Of a stretch of 64,000 nt of DNA, positions 26,001 through 35,878 are shown one piece after another. Under the pieces are notes generated by a model. The model saw only the letters and a list, made by a program, of their open reading frames with translations. It did not search any database and was not told the origin of the DNA. Every line of letters begins with the position of its first letter. Positions within the stretch are counted from its first letter, which is position 1. The stretch is taken from the NCBI RefSeq assembly GCF_020858115.1, contig NZ_JACYMM010000002.1:1-64000 (forward strand), in the 5' to 3' direction. The position numbers and the translations under genes were made by a program. Source of the DNA: Janthinobacterium sp. FW305-129 (GTDB lineage: Bacteria > Pseudomonadota > Gammaproteobacteria > Burkholderiales > Burkholderiaceae_D).

Positions 26001-26759
26001 TTGATCTTCGTCACGCCGGTGGTCGCTGATATCTTCGATAATCCATACCGTGCCGTCATGCGTATTCAAGGGATCGACGGCGCGCCCGTGCAGGCGGCTC
26101 CAGAACAGGGTGCCATCCTGGCGCCGCAATTCCAGCTCCGTGCGGTAGGGCTTGCCCTTCGAGAGCAGCGGCGCCGCTTCCAGCCCCAGGGCGCGGCAAT
26201 GTTCGGCCGAGCGGTACAGCACCGCGCCCGGCATGCCCGTCAGCTGGTGGCGCGCATAGCCGAGCATTTCGGCGGCGCGGATATTGCACTCTTCGATGAA
26301 GCCGCCCTTGGAAAACACGATGCCGACGGCGGCGCTTTCCAGGATGGCCTGCTGTTCCAGCAAGGTCTTGCGCAAGGCTTGCTGGTCGCGCTGCTGCACG
26401 CTGATGTCGGCAAACACGAGGGTCGCGCCCGGCAAGCCGTCGCCGACCAGCAGGGGCCTGGCCCACACCTGCACGGCGATGGCGCCCGTGTCCCCTTCGA
26501 GGCTGCTGTCCCACTGCCGCTCGCGCCCGGCCGCACCGAGCGCGCCGCGCAGCATGCTGCTGCTCGACGCGCGGTAGGCGTCCGTAAAACAGTCGGCCAG
26601 CAGGCGGCCCGACACGTCCCTGCCCAGCAAGGCGCCCAGGGCGCCATTTGCGGCCACCACCATGCCGCAGGCATCGCAGGCGCAAGCGGGCAAGGCGATC
26701 AGCTGCAAGGCATCGGCGATGAAATCGGGACTGGTTGGTACGCGGTTCATGGACACCAT
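23091..26759 (-). CDS. multi-PAS GGDEF/EAL-type c-di-GMP signalling protein
   Basis: 1222 aa soluble protein without visible membrane segments. An N-terminal degenerate PAS is followed by five similar PAS/PAC units (each ending like RRDGSxFW...[10 protein letters not shown]), a short coiled coil ([11 protein letters not shown]), a GGDEF domain (about 840-980) and an EAL-type domain (about 990-1220). The active site GGDEF is intact, with an RASD inhibitory site five residues upstream. The second domain reads MEVLLRW in place of EAL but keeps DDFGTGYSS and AEGVETEEQ, so phosphodiesterase activity is plausible. An alternative start is Met4 (26750). Confidence 0.92.
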   Translation of the reverse strand: MVSMNRVPTSPDFIADALQLIALPACACDACGMVVAANGALGALLGRDVSGRLLADCFTDAYRASSSSMLRGALGAAGRERQWDSSLEGDTGAIAVQVWARPLLVGDGLPGATLVFADISVQQRDQQALRKTLLEQQAILESAAVGIVFSKGGFIEECNIRAAEMLGYARHQLTGMPGAVLYRSAEHCRALGLEAAPLLSKGKPYRTELELRRQDGTLFWSRLHGRAVDPLNTHDGTVWIIEDISDHRRDEDQLRRAMLEMQAVMDNAPLAIGFQRDKGVLRYNRRFAECFGFDGDSGVGMAVADLYPSRAAYDNVVRQAAPLLRRGLPFQGEMEMRRRDGSTFWALAYGYVLNPENQTDRGLRDTIWLFDDRSAQKAAEEATRQLMLEQQAILDNASVGILFSRSRLILRCNPRFAEMFGYAQDEMTGMPAAGLFPSPAAYEEFGVQATPLLGQGLPYEQDESLFRRRDGSLFWCRIRAKAVDQTHSEQGAIWILEDITASRQAQMEVAAIMTNASVSILYTKNRQITRYNLGFAAMFGYSGDEALGLPGRALYVSQQSYELLGAAAFPFLSVAKPFQTEVEMQRRDGSTLWAQLIAYVVNPDDPAAGTIWIIEDRTEAKRAEESLRNALLENQAILDSAVLGISVVEGGHNLRANSKMEELFGYGPGEINGLSVRALYPDVAAWKAARGETARDFEAGRVHMSEYQLVRKDGSRFWARLSGRPFDLAHAHGRSVWLVDDVTARREAAEAVRRARDELELRVQERTAELAGANLLLQGEIAERRQAEARVHHMAYHDNLTGLPNRALLSDRLERAMLAAQRSGRKLAVMFIDLDRFKTINDSLGHMTGDLLLKEVAARLCGAVRASDTVARLGGDEFVVLVPGIRGGEEAARVAEKIIEALTPAFPLDGHVLHVTPSIGICVYPDDGGDVDALMRHADAAMYHAKGNGRNNYQFFTQTMNQAAALHFDLESSLRTALALQQFELFYQPIIDIATRRLHGMEVLLRWRRPGHGLVLPDRFIPIMEENGLIVPVGEWVMRQACEQSMAWQRQGLQPVPLAVNLSPRQFMHKGLVAAIGAVVRETGIDPALLEFEITETALMQHGEHTLEILRQINGMGLRLSIDDFGTGYSSLAYLKRFPVKKVKIDRAFIKDLEHSAEDRAIVAAIIALADSLQLSAVAEGVETEEQFALLQAHGCRYAQGYLFSAPVPAANAQVLLERVSG

Positions 26760-26896
26760 GGATGGTTAACGGCAAAGTGAACATGCGCCTGGGAAACATA
26801 TTCTTCCAAGCATCATGGTGCTGCTAGATCATAAACCAGTTTCCGGCGGTTTTTTCATATTCCTTATTGGCAATATCTGAAACACCACAGAGCACG

Positions 26897-26925
26897 TGCA
26901 ACACGCCCGTTGCAACGGCGTTGCA
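26897..26925. promoter_or_regulatory. GTTGCAAC repeat cluster upstream of prpR-like gene
   Basis: TGCAAC (26897-26902), GTTGCAAC (26909-26916) and GTTGCA (26920-26925) alternate in orientation and form overlapping dyads 37 bases before the prpR-like start. A -10-like TAGAAT (26951-26956) lies only 5 bases from that ATG. The array looks like an operator, possibly for autoregulation. Confidence 0.45.
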
Positions 26926-26961
26926 TGGCAAGAAAATGAAACAAATCGTTTAGAATAAAGC

Positions 26962-28587
<1,626 letters not shown>

Positions 28588-28611
28588 TTTTTTCACCCGG
28601 ACGAAAACACC

Positions 28612-29550
28612 ATGGACGACTGGCCTCACCTGCACGACTTATGGCAACGCTGCACGGGACACGCTGGCGCGACGGGCAAGCAGGGGCTGGCGCGCGACCA
28701 CGGGGACCTCCAGGCGCTGTACGCGCGCGGCATTTCCATGGAAGACACGCTGCACTTCCTGTATCAGCAACGCCCGACCCTGCAAGCCTACACGGACTGG
28801 ATCGCCGCGCGCACGCGCCCACGCCCGGCGCATGCCGCCAGCGCGCACCAGGACGTGCTGTCCGCCGCCGAGCTGCGCCATTTCGAAGAACACGGCTATC
28901 TGGTGCTGCGCGGCGCCGTGCCGCGCGCGCAGTGCGCCGCCGCCCGAACGGCCATCTGGGACTACCTGGGCGCCTCGCCCGACGAGCCGGCGTCGTGGTA
29001 CCAGCCGCACCCTGGCAAGCGGGGCCTGATGCTGCAGTTTTCCGACCATCCGGCCCTCGAGGAAAACCGCCACAGCACGCACGTGCGCCACGCCTGCCAG
29101 CAGCTATATGACAGCGGCACAGGCGCCGGCACCGGCATCTACGCCAGCATCGACAAGGTGAGCTTCAACCCGCCGGAAACGCCGCAGCACCGCTTCCTCG
29201 GCAGCGCACTGCACTGGGACGTCAGCCTGCAACAGCCGATTCCGTTCAAGCTGCAAGGCATGCTGTACCTGAGCGACTGTCCCGCGCAGCACGGCGCCTT
29301 TCACTGCGTGCCCGGCTTCCAGCGGCACGTGGCCGGCTGGCTGCGGCAAGTGCCGCCGGGCCGCCAGCCGCGCGAATGGGCCGTCGAGGCCTTGCGGCCC
29401 GTGCCCGTCGACGGCATGGCCGGCGATTTCATCATCTGGCACCAGGCCCTGCCCCACTGCGCCACGCCCAACCGCGGCCCGGCGCCGCGCATGGTGCAAT
29501 ACCTGACCTACCTTCCCGAGCACAGCCAGGACCAGGATGAATGGATCTGA
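28612..29550 (+). CDS. phytanoyl-CoA dioxygenase (PhyH) family protein
   Basis: 312 aa Fe(II)/2-oxoglutarate-dependent oxygenase fold. The facial triad candidates are His201 and Asp203 (LHWDVSL) and a distal His at 277 or 282 with Arg288 (HQALPHCATPNRGPAPR) for 2-oxoglutarate. It hydroxylates some small substrate; the family is too broad to name one. It follows the PrpR-like activator directly, which suggests co-expression. A real enzyme by motif, with physiology unknown. Confidence 0.85.
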   Translation: MDDWPHLHDLWQRCTGHAGATGKQGLARDHGDLQALYARGISMEDTLHFLYQQRPTLQAYTDWIAARTRPRPAHAASAHQDVLSAAELRHFEEHGYLVLRGAVPRAQCAAARTAIWDYLGASPDEPASWYQPHPGKRGLMLQFSDHPALEENRHSTHVRHACQQLYDSGTGAGTGIYASIDKVSFNPPETPQHRFLGSALHWDVSLQQPIPFKLQGMLYLSDCPAQHGAFHCVPGFQRHVAGWLRQVPPGRQPREWAVEALRPVPVDGMAGDFIIWHQALPHCATPNRGPAPRMVQYLTYLPEHSQDQDEWI

Positions 29551-29640
29551 ACCGCTCATCCCGCCCTGGCGCCGCTCATCCCGCGGCGCTGGCTGCGGGG
29601 CGCCCGCGCCGCTAGCATGGTCGTCAAGGAGGAGTACCCC

Positions 29641-30513
29641 ATGAAACGAACACTGCAAACATTGATCTTGCTCAGTACCGCGCTGCTGGCCAGCGCCAGC
29701 CAGGCCGCTGCACCTGCCGCATTCACGGTCGAGGTCACCGGACAAGGCCGCCCCCTGATCCTGATTCCCGGCCTGGCGTCGTCGGGCGAAGTCTGGCAAG
29801 GCACGGTGGCGCGCCTGTGCGCGCCGCACACCGCGCGTCAATGCCACGTGCTGACCCTGGCCGGCTTTGCCGGCGTGGCGCCCGTCGATGGCGACTTGCT
29901 GGCGCAGGCGGAGCAGCAGCTGGCCGACTACATCACAGTGAATAAACTGGGACAACCGGCCATCATCGGGCATAGCCTGGGCGGCTTTCTGGCCCTGAAA
30001 ATGGCCATCGACCATCCGGCCCGGACGGGCAAGCTGGTGATCGTCGACTCGCTGCCCGCGCTGGGCGCGACGCAACTGCCGTCCATTACGCCGCCGCAGC
30101 TGCAAGCCATGGCAACGCAGATGCAATCGGCCATGCGCGCGCAGGATGACGCCACCTACGCCGCCAGCCAGCGCCGCGCGGTCACCAGCATGGCCAGCGC
30201 GCCAGCCGACGTGGAGCGCATCATCGGCTGGGGCCAGCGCTCCGACCGCGAGACGGTGATCAAGGCCATGGGCACGCTGATGGCCAGCGACCTGCGCCAG
30301 GACGTGGCGAAAGTGCAGTCGCCCGCCCTGGTGCTGGGCACCTGGATCGCCTACAAGGACTATACGCCGCGCGCCGCCATCGAAGCCACCTTCCAGCAGC
30401 AGTACGCGCAGCTGCCGGGCGTGCAGATCGCGCTGGCCGACACGGCGCGCCATTTCATCATGTACGACCAGCCGGACTGGATGCTCGGCCGCATCGGGCA
30501 ATTCCTCGACTGA
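29641..30513 (+). CDS. exported alpha/beta hydrolase
   Basis: 290 aa. The ATG at 29641 follows a strong AAGGAGGAG site and gives a signal peptide ending ASASQAA. The alpha/beta-hydrolase core has oxyanion-region LILIPGLASSG, nucleophile elbow GHSLGG (Ser112) and a likely catalytic His near 271 (TARHFIMYDQP). Periplasmic or secreted esterase/lipase-like enzyme with unknown substrate. Ten bases upstream of a LytS-type kinase, so probably expressed with that signalling pair. Confidence 0.88.
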   Translation: MKRTLQTLILLSTALLASASQAAAPAAFTVEVTGQGRPLILIPGLASSGEVWQGTVARLCAPHTARQCHVLTLAGFAGVAPVDGDLLAQAEQQLADYITVNKLGQPAIIGHSLGGFLALKMAIDHPARTGKLVIVDSLPALGATQLPSITPPQLQAMATQMQSAMRAQDDATYAASQRRAVTSMASAPADVERIIGWGQRSDRETVIKAMGTLMASDLRQDVAKVQSPALVLGTWIAYKDYTPRAAIEATFQQQYAQLPGVQIALADTARHFIMYDQPDWMLGRIGQFLD

Positions 30514-30522
30514 CAGGCAGCC

Positions 30523-31587
30523 ATGACACAAGCGCCCCGTTCCTGGCTGACCCGTTTGAACTGGTACTGGACCTTCCAGCTGGCCGGCTGGAATGGGGCC
30601 GCCCTGCTGGCGCTGCTGAGCCTGAGCCGCGCCCCCATGAGCTGGCCCATTCTTGGCGTCTGCTGGTGGGGCGGCGCCAGCGGCCTGCTGCTGTCCATGG
30701 CGTGGCGGCGCCTCCTGCGGCGGCGCGGCTGGATCGACGGCCGCTTCGCCTGGCAGCGCATCCTCCCCGTGCTTCCTCTGCTGGGCCTGATCCAGAGCCT
30801 GAGCGCGGGCGCCGGCTACGCCTTGCTGCAGCCGTTCGGCCCCGTCACCAGCCTGGCCTGGCTGCCGCCGGCGCTCGTCACCTGGAGCGCCATCTTCCTG
30901 ATCTGGACCGTGCTGTACTCGATGGTGCAGTCGCTGCGCCGCGCCAGCCGCTTCGAGGCCGAGGCGCTGCGCCTGGAAGTACTGGCCAAGGACGCCCAGT
31001 TGCGCGCCTTGCAGGCGCAGGTGAACCCGCATTTCTTCTTCAACAGCCTCAATAGCGTGCGCGCGCTGATCTTCGAAGACCGCGAGGCGGCCGCGCACAT
31101 GATCGACCAGCTGGCCGGCCTGATGCGCCATGCGCTGCAGTCTGGCCAGCATGCGACGGTGCCGCTGGCGGCCGAACTGGACGCCGTGCGCGCCTACCTG
31201 GCGATCGAACAGATACGCTTCGAGGAGCGCCTGCGCGTCAACTTTGCGATCGGGATCAGCGCCCCCGGCCTGGAACAGGTGCGCGTGCCGCCCATGGCCC
31301 TGCAAACGCTGGTGGAAAACGCCGTCAAGTATGGCGTGGAAACGAGCGCCGACGGCGGCGACATTCGCATCGCGGCGCGGCGCCACAGCGGCGCGGATGG
31401 CGCGGCCATGCTGCAGATCGAGGTCGCCAACACGGGCGCCTTGCGCGCACCGGGCAACTCCACCTGCGTCGGCCTGCGCAATGCGCGCCAGCGCTTGCAG
31501 CTGGCCTGCGGCGAGCGCGCCAGCCTGGAATTGCGCCAGCAGGCGGGCTGGGTATTTGCCACCATCGACCTGCCGGAGCAGGCATGA
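30523..31587 (+). CDS. LytS/AlgZ-type sensor histidine kinase
   Basis: 354 aa membrane kinase of the His_kinase (PF06580) class. Four hydrophobic segments are in the first 150 residues (from WTFQLAGWNGAALLALL), followed by VNPHFFFNSLNSVRAL with the acceptor His near 170 and a HATPase domain with TLVENAVKYGVE and CVGLRNARQRL. The large sensor loop of the first LytS gene is absent. It overlaps the downstream regulator by 4 bases (ATGA), so the pair is translated together. Confidence 0.9.
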   Translation: MTQAPRSWLTRLNWYWTFQLAGWNGAALLALLSLSRAPMSWPILGVCWWGGASGLLLSMAWRRLLRRRGWIDGRFAWQRILPVLPLLGLIQSLSAGAGYALLQPFGPVTSLAWLPPALVTWSAIFLIWTVLYSMVQSLRRASRFEAEALRLEVLAKDAQLRALQAQVNPHFFFNSLNSVRALIFEDREAAAHMIDQLAGLMRHALQSGQHATVPLAAELDAVRAYLAIEQIRFEERLRVNFAIGISAPGLEQVRVPPMALQTLVENAVKYGVETSADGGDIRIAARRHSGADGAAMLQIEVANTGALRAPGNSTCVGLRNARQRLQLACGERASLELRQQAGWVFATIDLPEQA

Positions 31588-32303
31588 ACGCTCGGCCGCT
31601 CAAGGTACTGCTGGTCGACGACGAACGCCTGGCGCGCGCCGAGCTGCGGCGCCTGCTGGCGCCGCATGTGCGGCAAGGTGCCGTCGACATCATCGGCGAG
31701 GCGGCCAGCGCGGCCGACGCCGTCGCGCAGATCGCCAAGCTGCGCCCCGACCTGCTGCTGCTCGACGTGCAGATGCCGGGCGGCTCCGGCTTCGACCTGC
31801 TGGCGTCGCTCGACGACGCGCCCGACGTCATCTTTTGCACGGCCTTCGACCAGTACGCACTGCAGGCCTTCGAGGTCAGCGCCCTCGACTACCTGCAAAA
31901 ACCCGTGCAGGCGGCGCGCCTGGCCACGGCCCTGGCACGCGCCGGCGCGCGGGCGCAAGCCGTGCCGCCGCCCGCGCCGCGCAAGGTCTTCATCAAGGAT
32001 GGGGAGCGCTGCTGGTTCGTGGCGTTTGCCGATATCCGCCTGCTGGAGTCGGAAGGCAACTACACGCGCGTGCATTTCGCGGCGCAGCAGCCGCTGATGC
32101 TGCGCTCATTGAGCCAGCTGGAAGAACGGCTTGATCCTGCGCAATTCTTCCGCGCCAACCGGCGCCAGATCGTCAACCTGGCGCAGGTGGCGCAAGTGGC
32201 GCCGAATGCGGCCGACGGCCTCGACCTGCGCCTGCTGGACGGCAGCGTGGTCGAGGTGTCGCGCCGCCGCGCACTGCAATTCAAGGCCGCCACCGGCCTG
32301 TAG
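31584..32303 (+). CDS. LytTR-family response regulator (second copy)
   Basis: 239 aa. Receiver domain with Asp61 in LLLDVQMPG and Lys106 in LQKPV. A LytTR domain follows (about 135-239) with GERCWFVAFADIRLLESEGNYT and FRANRRQIVNL. AlgR/LytR-like architecture. It overlaps the kinase gene and ends 5 bases before the convergent tricorn-like gene; an effect on the upstream hydrolase gene is possible. Confidence 0.9.
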   Translation: MNARPLKVLLVDDERLARAELRRLLAPHVRQGAVDIIGEAASAADAVAQIAKLRPDLLLLDVQMPGGSGFDLLASLDDAPDVIFCTAFDQYALQAFEVSALDYLQKPVQAARLATALARAGARAQAVPPPAPRKVFIKDGERCWFVAFADIRLLESEGNYTRVHFAAQQPLMLRSLSQLEERLDPAQFFRANRRQIVNLAQVAQVAPNAADGLDLRLLDGSVVEVSRRRALQFKAATGL

Positions 32304-32308
32304 CCAGA

Positions 32309-35300
32309 TTACTTGAGCGCGGGGATAGGCTGCGCCTGGAAGGCGGGGCGCGGCTGCTCTTTGAGTTTTTTCGCCAGCATGTCGAGCGCCACGTCCAGCT
32401 GGCGGTCGCCGCCATTGAAGGTGGCGTGCGGCGGATTGTCCACCTCGACGTCCGGCACCACGCCCACGCCTTCGATCAGCCACTGGCCATCGATGCCGAA
32501 CTGGCCGTTTTCCGCCACGCGCGCCATGCCGTTGTCGGCCAGACGCGTATTGTCGCTGAGCCAGACGCCGGCGCCTGCCGTGCGCTTGCCCACCAGCGGC
32601 GCCAGTTTCAATGCCTTGATGCCTGCGGCGAAGGTCTCGCCATCGGAATACGTCAGTTCATCGACCAGCACCACCAGGTGGCCGCGGAAGGTGTTCTGCA
32701 TGTTCGTCGACGGCTGCACGCCCGGCGGCGCCCAGTAGGCCCAGGCCTTGCGCAGCAGTTTTTCGATGATCCAGCTGTCGATATTGCCGCCGTTGTTGCG
32801 CCGCACGTCGATGATCAGGCCTTCGCGGTTGATGTTCGCATAAAAATCGCGCGCGAACGAGGCGATGTCGTTGGCCCCCATGGCGCGCAGGTGCAGGTAG
32901 CCGATGCGTCCCTGCGAGACGGTGGCCACCTGCTCGGCGCGGCTCAGTTCCCAGTCGCCATAGCGCAGCGCCGTCTGTTTCGCCATGTTGACGGGCGTGA
33001 CGATGACGGCGCGCGGCGCGCCCTTGCCATGACCGCGTTTGACCTGCAACAAGACCTGCTTGTCGGCCTGGTTCAGCAGCAAATCGCTGATGTCGCGCGC
33101 GGCCAGGACGTCTTTGCCGTTGACGGCCGTGATCACGTCGCCCGCGTTGACGTCCACTTCGGGGCGCGCCAGCGGCGCGCGCGCCGACGGCAATTCCGCC
33201 TCGCTGCGGTAGACGTGTTCGACCCGGTAGCCCTCGCTGGTGCGCGCCAGCACGGCACCGAGGCCGGCCGGCGCGCCTTCCTGCTCCGTGCGGCGCAATT
33301 CGCCGGGACGGATCTGCGAATGCAGGGCGCCCACTTCGGCCACCATCATGCCGAGTAAATCATTGAGTTCGGCGCGGTCCGTGACCCGCTCGACCAGCGG
33401 CGCATATTTGTCGCGCGCCGCCTTCCAGTCCACGCCGCGCATCTTCGCGTCGTACAGGAAGTCGCGGTGCAAGCGCCACGCGTCGTTGAACATCTGCTTC
33501 CATTCCAGGCGCGGGTTCGACACAAACGTCCAGTCGTCGACTTTTACTTTCGCCTTCGACAAGTCGGACGGCAGCTTGGCGCCCGCCTCGATCACCAGCA
33601 TCTCGCCCGGCCCCGTGGCCGCTGCGCTGGTTGCTGTCCTGTAGTACAAATGCTTTTTATCCTGCGCCAGGTCGAATTCGCGCACATTGGCCACCAGCAA
33701 TTCCGGCTTGGAGCCGGTATTGCCTATGGCCAGCGTTTTCAGACTGAACTTGTTCTCGCCGCTGTCGCGCTCGAGAAAATACAGGCGCTTGTCGTCCATG
33801 GCCAGCGCGCCGTAATTGCCCGCCGCCAGCGGTACTTCATACAGGCGCCCGGCCAGGCCCTTGAAGACGACGTCCGGCAGCGCGGCCGGCGCCTTTTTCA
33901 CGGCCGTCTTGCCGCCGGCCTTTTCCAATGCCTTTTCCGCCGCCGATTCGGCCGCCTTTTCATCATCGGTCTCGGCCGGCTTCACTCCCGGGCGGCTCAG
34001 CTCATCATCGGGCTGGAACGGGAAGCGGTTGCCCGGCTGCAGCGCCAGCGCATACACGCCGATGCGCTTGTCGAACACGGGCCCCATGTTGCGGTCGCCC
34101 CACGGCGACCCATTGGCCAGCTGGAAATTGCGTGCCGACATGAAATACAGCCAGCGCCCGTCCGGCGAAAACACGGGCGAAGCGGAGGTATAACGGTCGC
34201 TGGTAACGAATTGCAACTGCTTCGACGCCAGGTTGTACAGGCCGATCTGCTCGCGCTGCTCGTTGCTGGCCACGCGCACGATGGCCAGGTTGCGGCTGTC
34301 GGGCGACCATTGCACTTCGTCGTGCTTGTCCACGCCCGCCTTGCCCGCGTCGTCGATCAGCTGGTTGCCCCTGGTCGCCAGGTCCAGCAGCCAGAAGCGG
34401 CCCTTCTTATCCGTGTGCGCCAGCCAGCGTCCGTCCGGCGACGGGTACAGCTTCCAGCGGTGATTATCTCCCTGCGTCGTCAGCTGCTCGCCCTTGCCCG
34501 AACCGTCGGCCGCGTACTTCCAGATTTCGTTCTCTCCGCTCGTGTCGACGATGGCGAACACGGATTTCTCGTCGCTGGAAAAGACGGCGTCGCGCGCCCG
34601 CGCCCCTTCGGGAATGGCGATGTCGACGCGGCGCAAGCTGCCCGTGCCGGCGATGCTCACGCGGCCCCTGGCAGTGAGAATGATGCGCTCATCCTTGCCG
34701 GACACCTGGACATTGCTCAAGGTATCGAGCGGCGAGCGGATCTGGCGCGCGCGCTGCTGGTCGAAATCGGAGACAAGGCTGATCGGCAATGGCGATGAGT
34801 CCGTCCCTGCGGCCAGGTCCAGTACCCGCAGGTCTGCGCCCAATTGATACACAATCTTGCCGTCGCCCAGCTGCGCATTGCGCACATCCCACTGCGTGTG
34901 GCGGGTCAGGGCGCGGCGGTCCGAACCGTCGGGCAGCATGCTCCACAGATTGTCGCTGCCGCCCGCGTCGCTGATGTAGTAGACGCGGCCCTGCCACCAC
35001 ATGGGGCGCTTGTTGTTGCCCGCCAACACACCAGCATCCGTATGCATGGGCACGGCCTCGCCCTTGCCATCGAGATCATAGCGCCACAAGGTGGCATGCG
35101 CGCCGCCCCGGTAGTTGCGCACATTGTCGTTCGTCATGGCCAGGCCGAAACGCGTGAAGAACAGCGTCTTGCCAGCGTCGTCGAGCACGGCGTCGTTGGC
35201 GTCGGCCACGGGAAACACGCGCCGCGTCTGTTTCACGGGATCGATGGCGGCGACGATGCGGCGCGAGGCGGGACCGTCCGTATTTTGCGTGCTGACCAGC

Positions 35301-35668
35301 ACTTCGCCCTGCGCCGTCCAGCCCAGCACCAGCACGCCGCCATTGTCAAAGGAAATACGGCGCGGCAAACCGCCCGCCAGCGGCATCACATACGCTTCCT
35401 GCGCCCCTTCGTAGGCGGCGGAAAACGCCAGCCACTGGCCGTCGCGCGAAATTGCCGCGTTCGTTTCATAGCCGGGATGCGTGGTCAGCCGCTGCGCCGC
35501 GCCGCCGCGTAGATTGCTTTTCCACAAGTCGCCTTCTGCCGTGAAGACGACGGTATCGCCGCGCACGGCGGGAAAACGGAAATAACTGCCAGCGGACGCG
35601 GCAGCGGCGGCGTTGCCCAGCAGGCCGGCGGACAACAGGAGGAAGGCGAGAGTGCGGGAAATTTTCAT
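32309..35668 (-). CDS. tricorn-like S41 protease with beta-propellers and PDZ domain
   Basis: 1119 aa exported protein. The ATG at 35668 gives a signal peptide (SAGLLGNAAAAASA). The first half has WD40-like propeller repeats, e.g. DGQWLAFSAAYEG and DGRWLAHTDKKGRFWLLDL. A tricorn-type core, a PDZ domain (GDVITAVNGKDVLAARDI) and an S41 catalytic domain follow, with the serine in ELTYSDGETFAAG (about residue 1005) and EVGALHSQIRPGE as likely His region. Periplasmic peptide degradation is the expected role. Intact; the C-terminus is Pro/Gln-rich. Confidence 0.9.
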   Translation of the reverse strand: MKISRTLAFLLLSAGLLGNAAAAASAGSYFRFPAVRGDTVVFTAEGDLWKSNLRGGAAQRLTTHPGYETNAAISRDGQWLAFSAAYEGAQEAYVMPLAGGLPRRISFDNGGVLVLGWTAQGEVLVSTQNTDGPASRRIVAAIDPVKQTRRVFPVADANDAVLDDAGKTLFFTRFGLAMTNDNVRNYRGGAHATLWRYDLDGKGEAVPMHTDAGVLAGNNKRPMWWQGRVYYISDAGGSDNLWSMLPDGSDRRALTRHTQWDVRNAQLGDGKIVYQLGADLRVLDLAAGTDSSPLPISLVSDFDQQRARQIRSPLDTLSNVQVSGKDERIILTARGRVSIAGTGSLRRVDIAIPEGARARDAVFSSDEKSVFAIVDTSGENEIWKYAADGSGKGEQLTTQGDNHRWKLYPSPDGRWLAHTDKKGRFWLLDLATRGNQLIDDAGKAGVDKHDEVQWSPDSRNLAIVRVASNEQREQIGLYNLASKQLQFVTSDRYTSASPVFSPDGRWLYFMSARNFQLANGSPWGDRNMGPVFDKRIGVYALALQPGNRFPFQPDDELSRPGVKPAETDDEKAAESAAEKALEKAGGKTAVKKAPAALPDVVFKGLAGRLYEVPLAAGNYGALAMDDKRLYFLERDSGENKFSLKTLAIGNTGSKPELLVANVREFDLAQDKKHLYYRTATSAAATGPGEMLVIEAGAKLPSDLSKAKVKVDDWTFVSNPRLEWKQMFNDAWRLHRDFLYDAKMRGVDWKAARDKYAPLVERVTDRAELNDLLGMMVAEVGALHSQIRPGELRRTEQEGAPAGLGAVLARTSEGYRVEHVYRSEAELPSARAPLARPEVDVNAGDVITAVNGKDVLAARDISDLLLNQADKQVLLQVKRGHGKGAPRAVIVTPVNMAKQTALRYGDWELSRAEQVATVSQGRIGYLHLRAMGANDIASFARDFYANINREGLIIDVRRNNGGNIDSWIIEKLLRKAWAYWAPPGVQPSTNMQNTFRGHLVVLVDELTYSDGETFAAGIKALKLAPLVGKRTAGAGVWLSDNTRLADNGMARVAENGQFGIDGQWLIEGVGVVPDVEVDNPPHATFNGGDRQLDVALDMLAKKLKEQPRPAFQAQPIPALK

Positions 35669-35821
35669 TAAGCAATCTTTCAAGAGCCAGGGAAGCGGAA
35701 CGATGCGGGGCATGGCCGGCATCGGGATCCTGATTCTTGCATAGCTTTCGCAAAAGCAATACTTATTTTTAAACAAGGATATTTACACAACAGTTTCCAT
35801 TCCTGCGGCCAGGACGTAAAA

Positions 35822-35853
35822 AAACCCGCGCCACTTGTGTGGGCGGGTTTTTT
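35822..35853 (-). terminator. terminator of the clpS-clpA operon
   Basis: Stem AAACCCGC-(G)-CCAC / GTGG-GCGGGTTT with a TTGT loop and one bulge, flanked by A and T runs that make it usable on both strands. It lies 26 bases past the clpA stop. Confidence 0.78.
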
Positions 35854-35878
35854 GATCGCGCGGAAGCGAAGGGGCCGA

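Noticed and set aside
23178-26780. 1200-codon open frame on the plus strand opposite the GGDEF/EAL gene
   Set aside because: It mirrors the coding strand of a clear multi-domain protein, is His/Gln/Ala/Arg-rich with no domain, and such frames are common opposite GC-rich genes.
29104-31386. 760-codon minus-strand frame opposite the dioxygenase, hydrolase and kinase genes
   Set aside because: It crosses three separate real genes with intact motifs; shadow of high GC.
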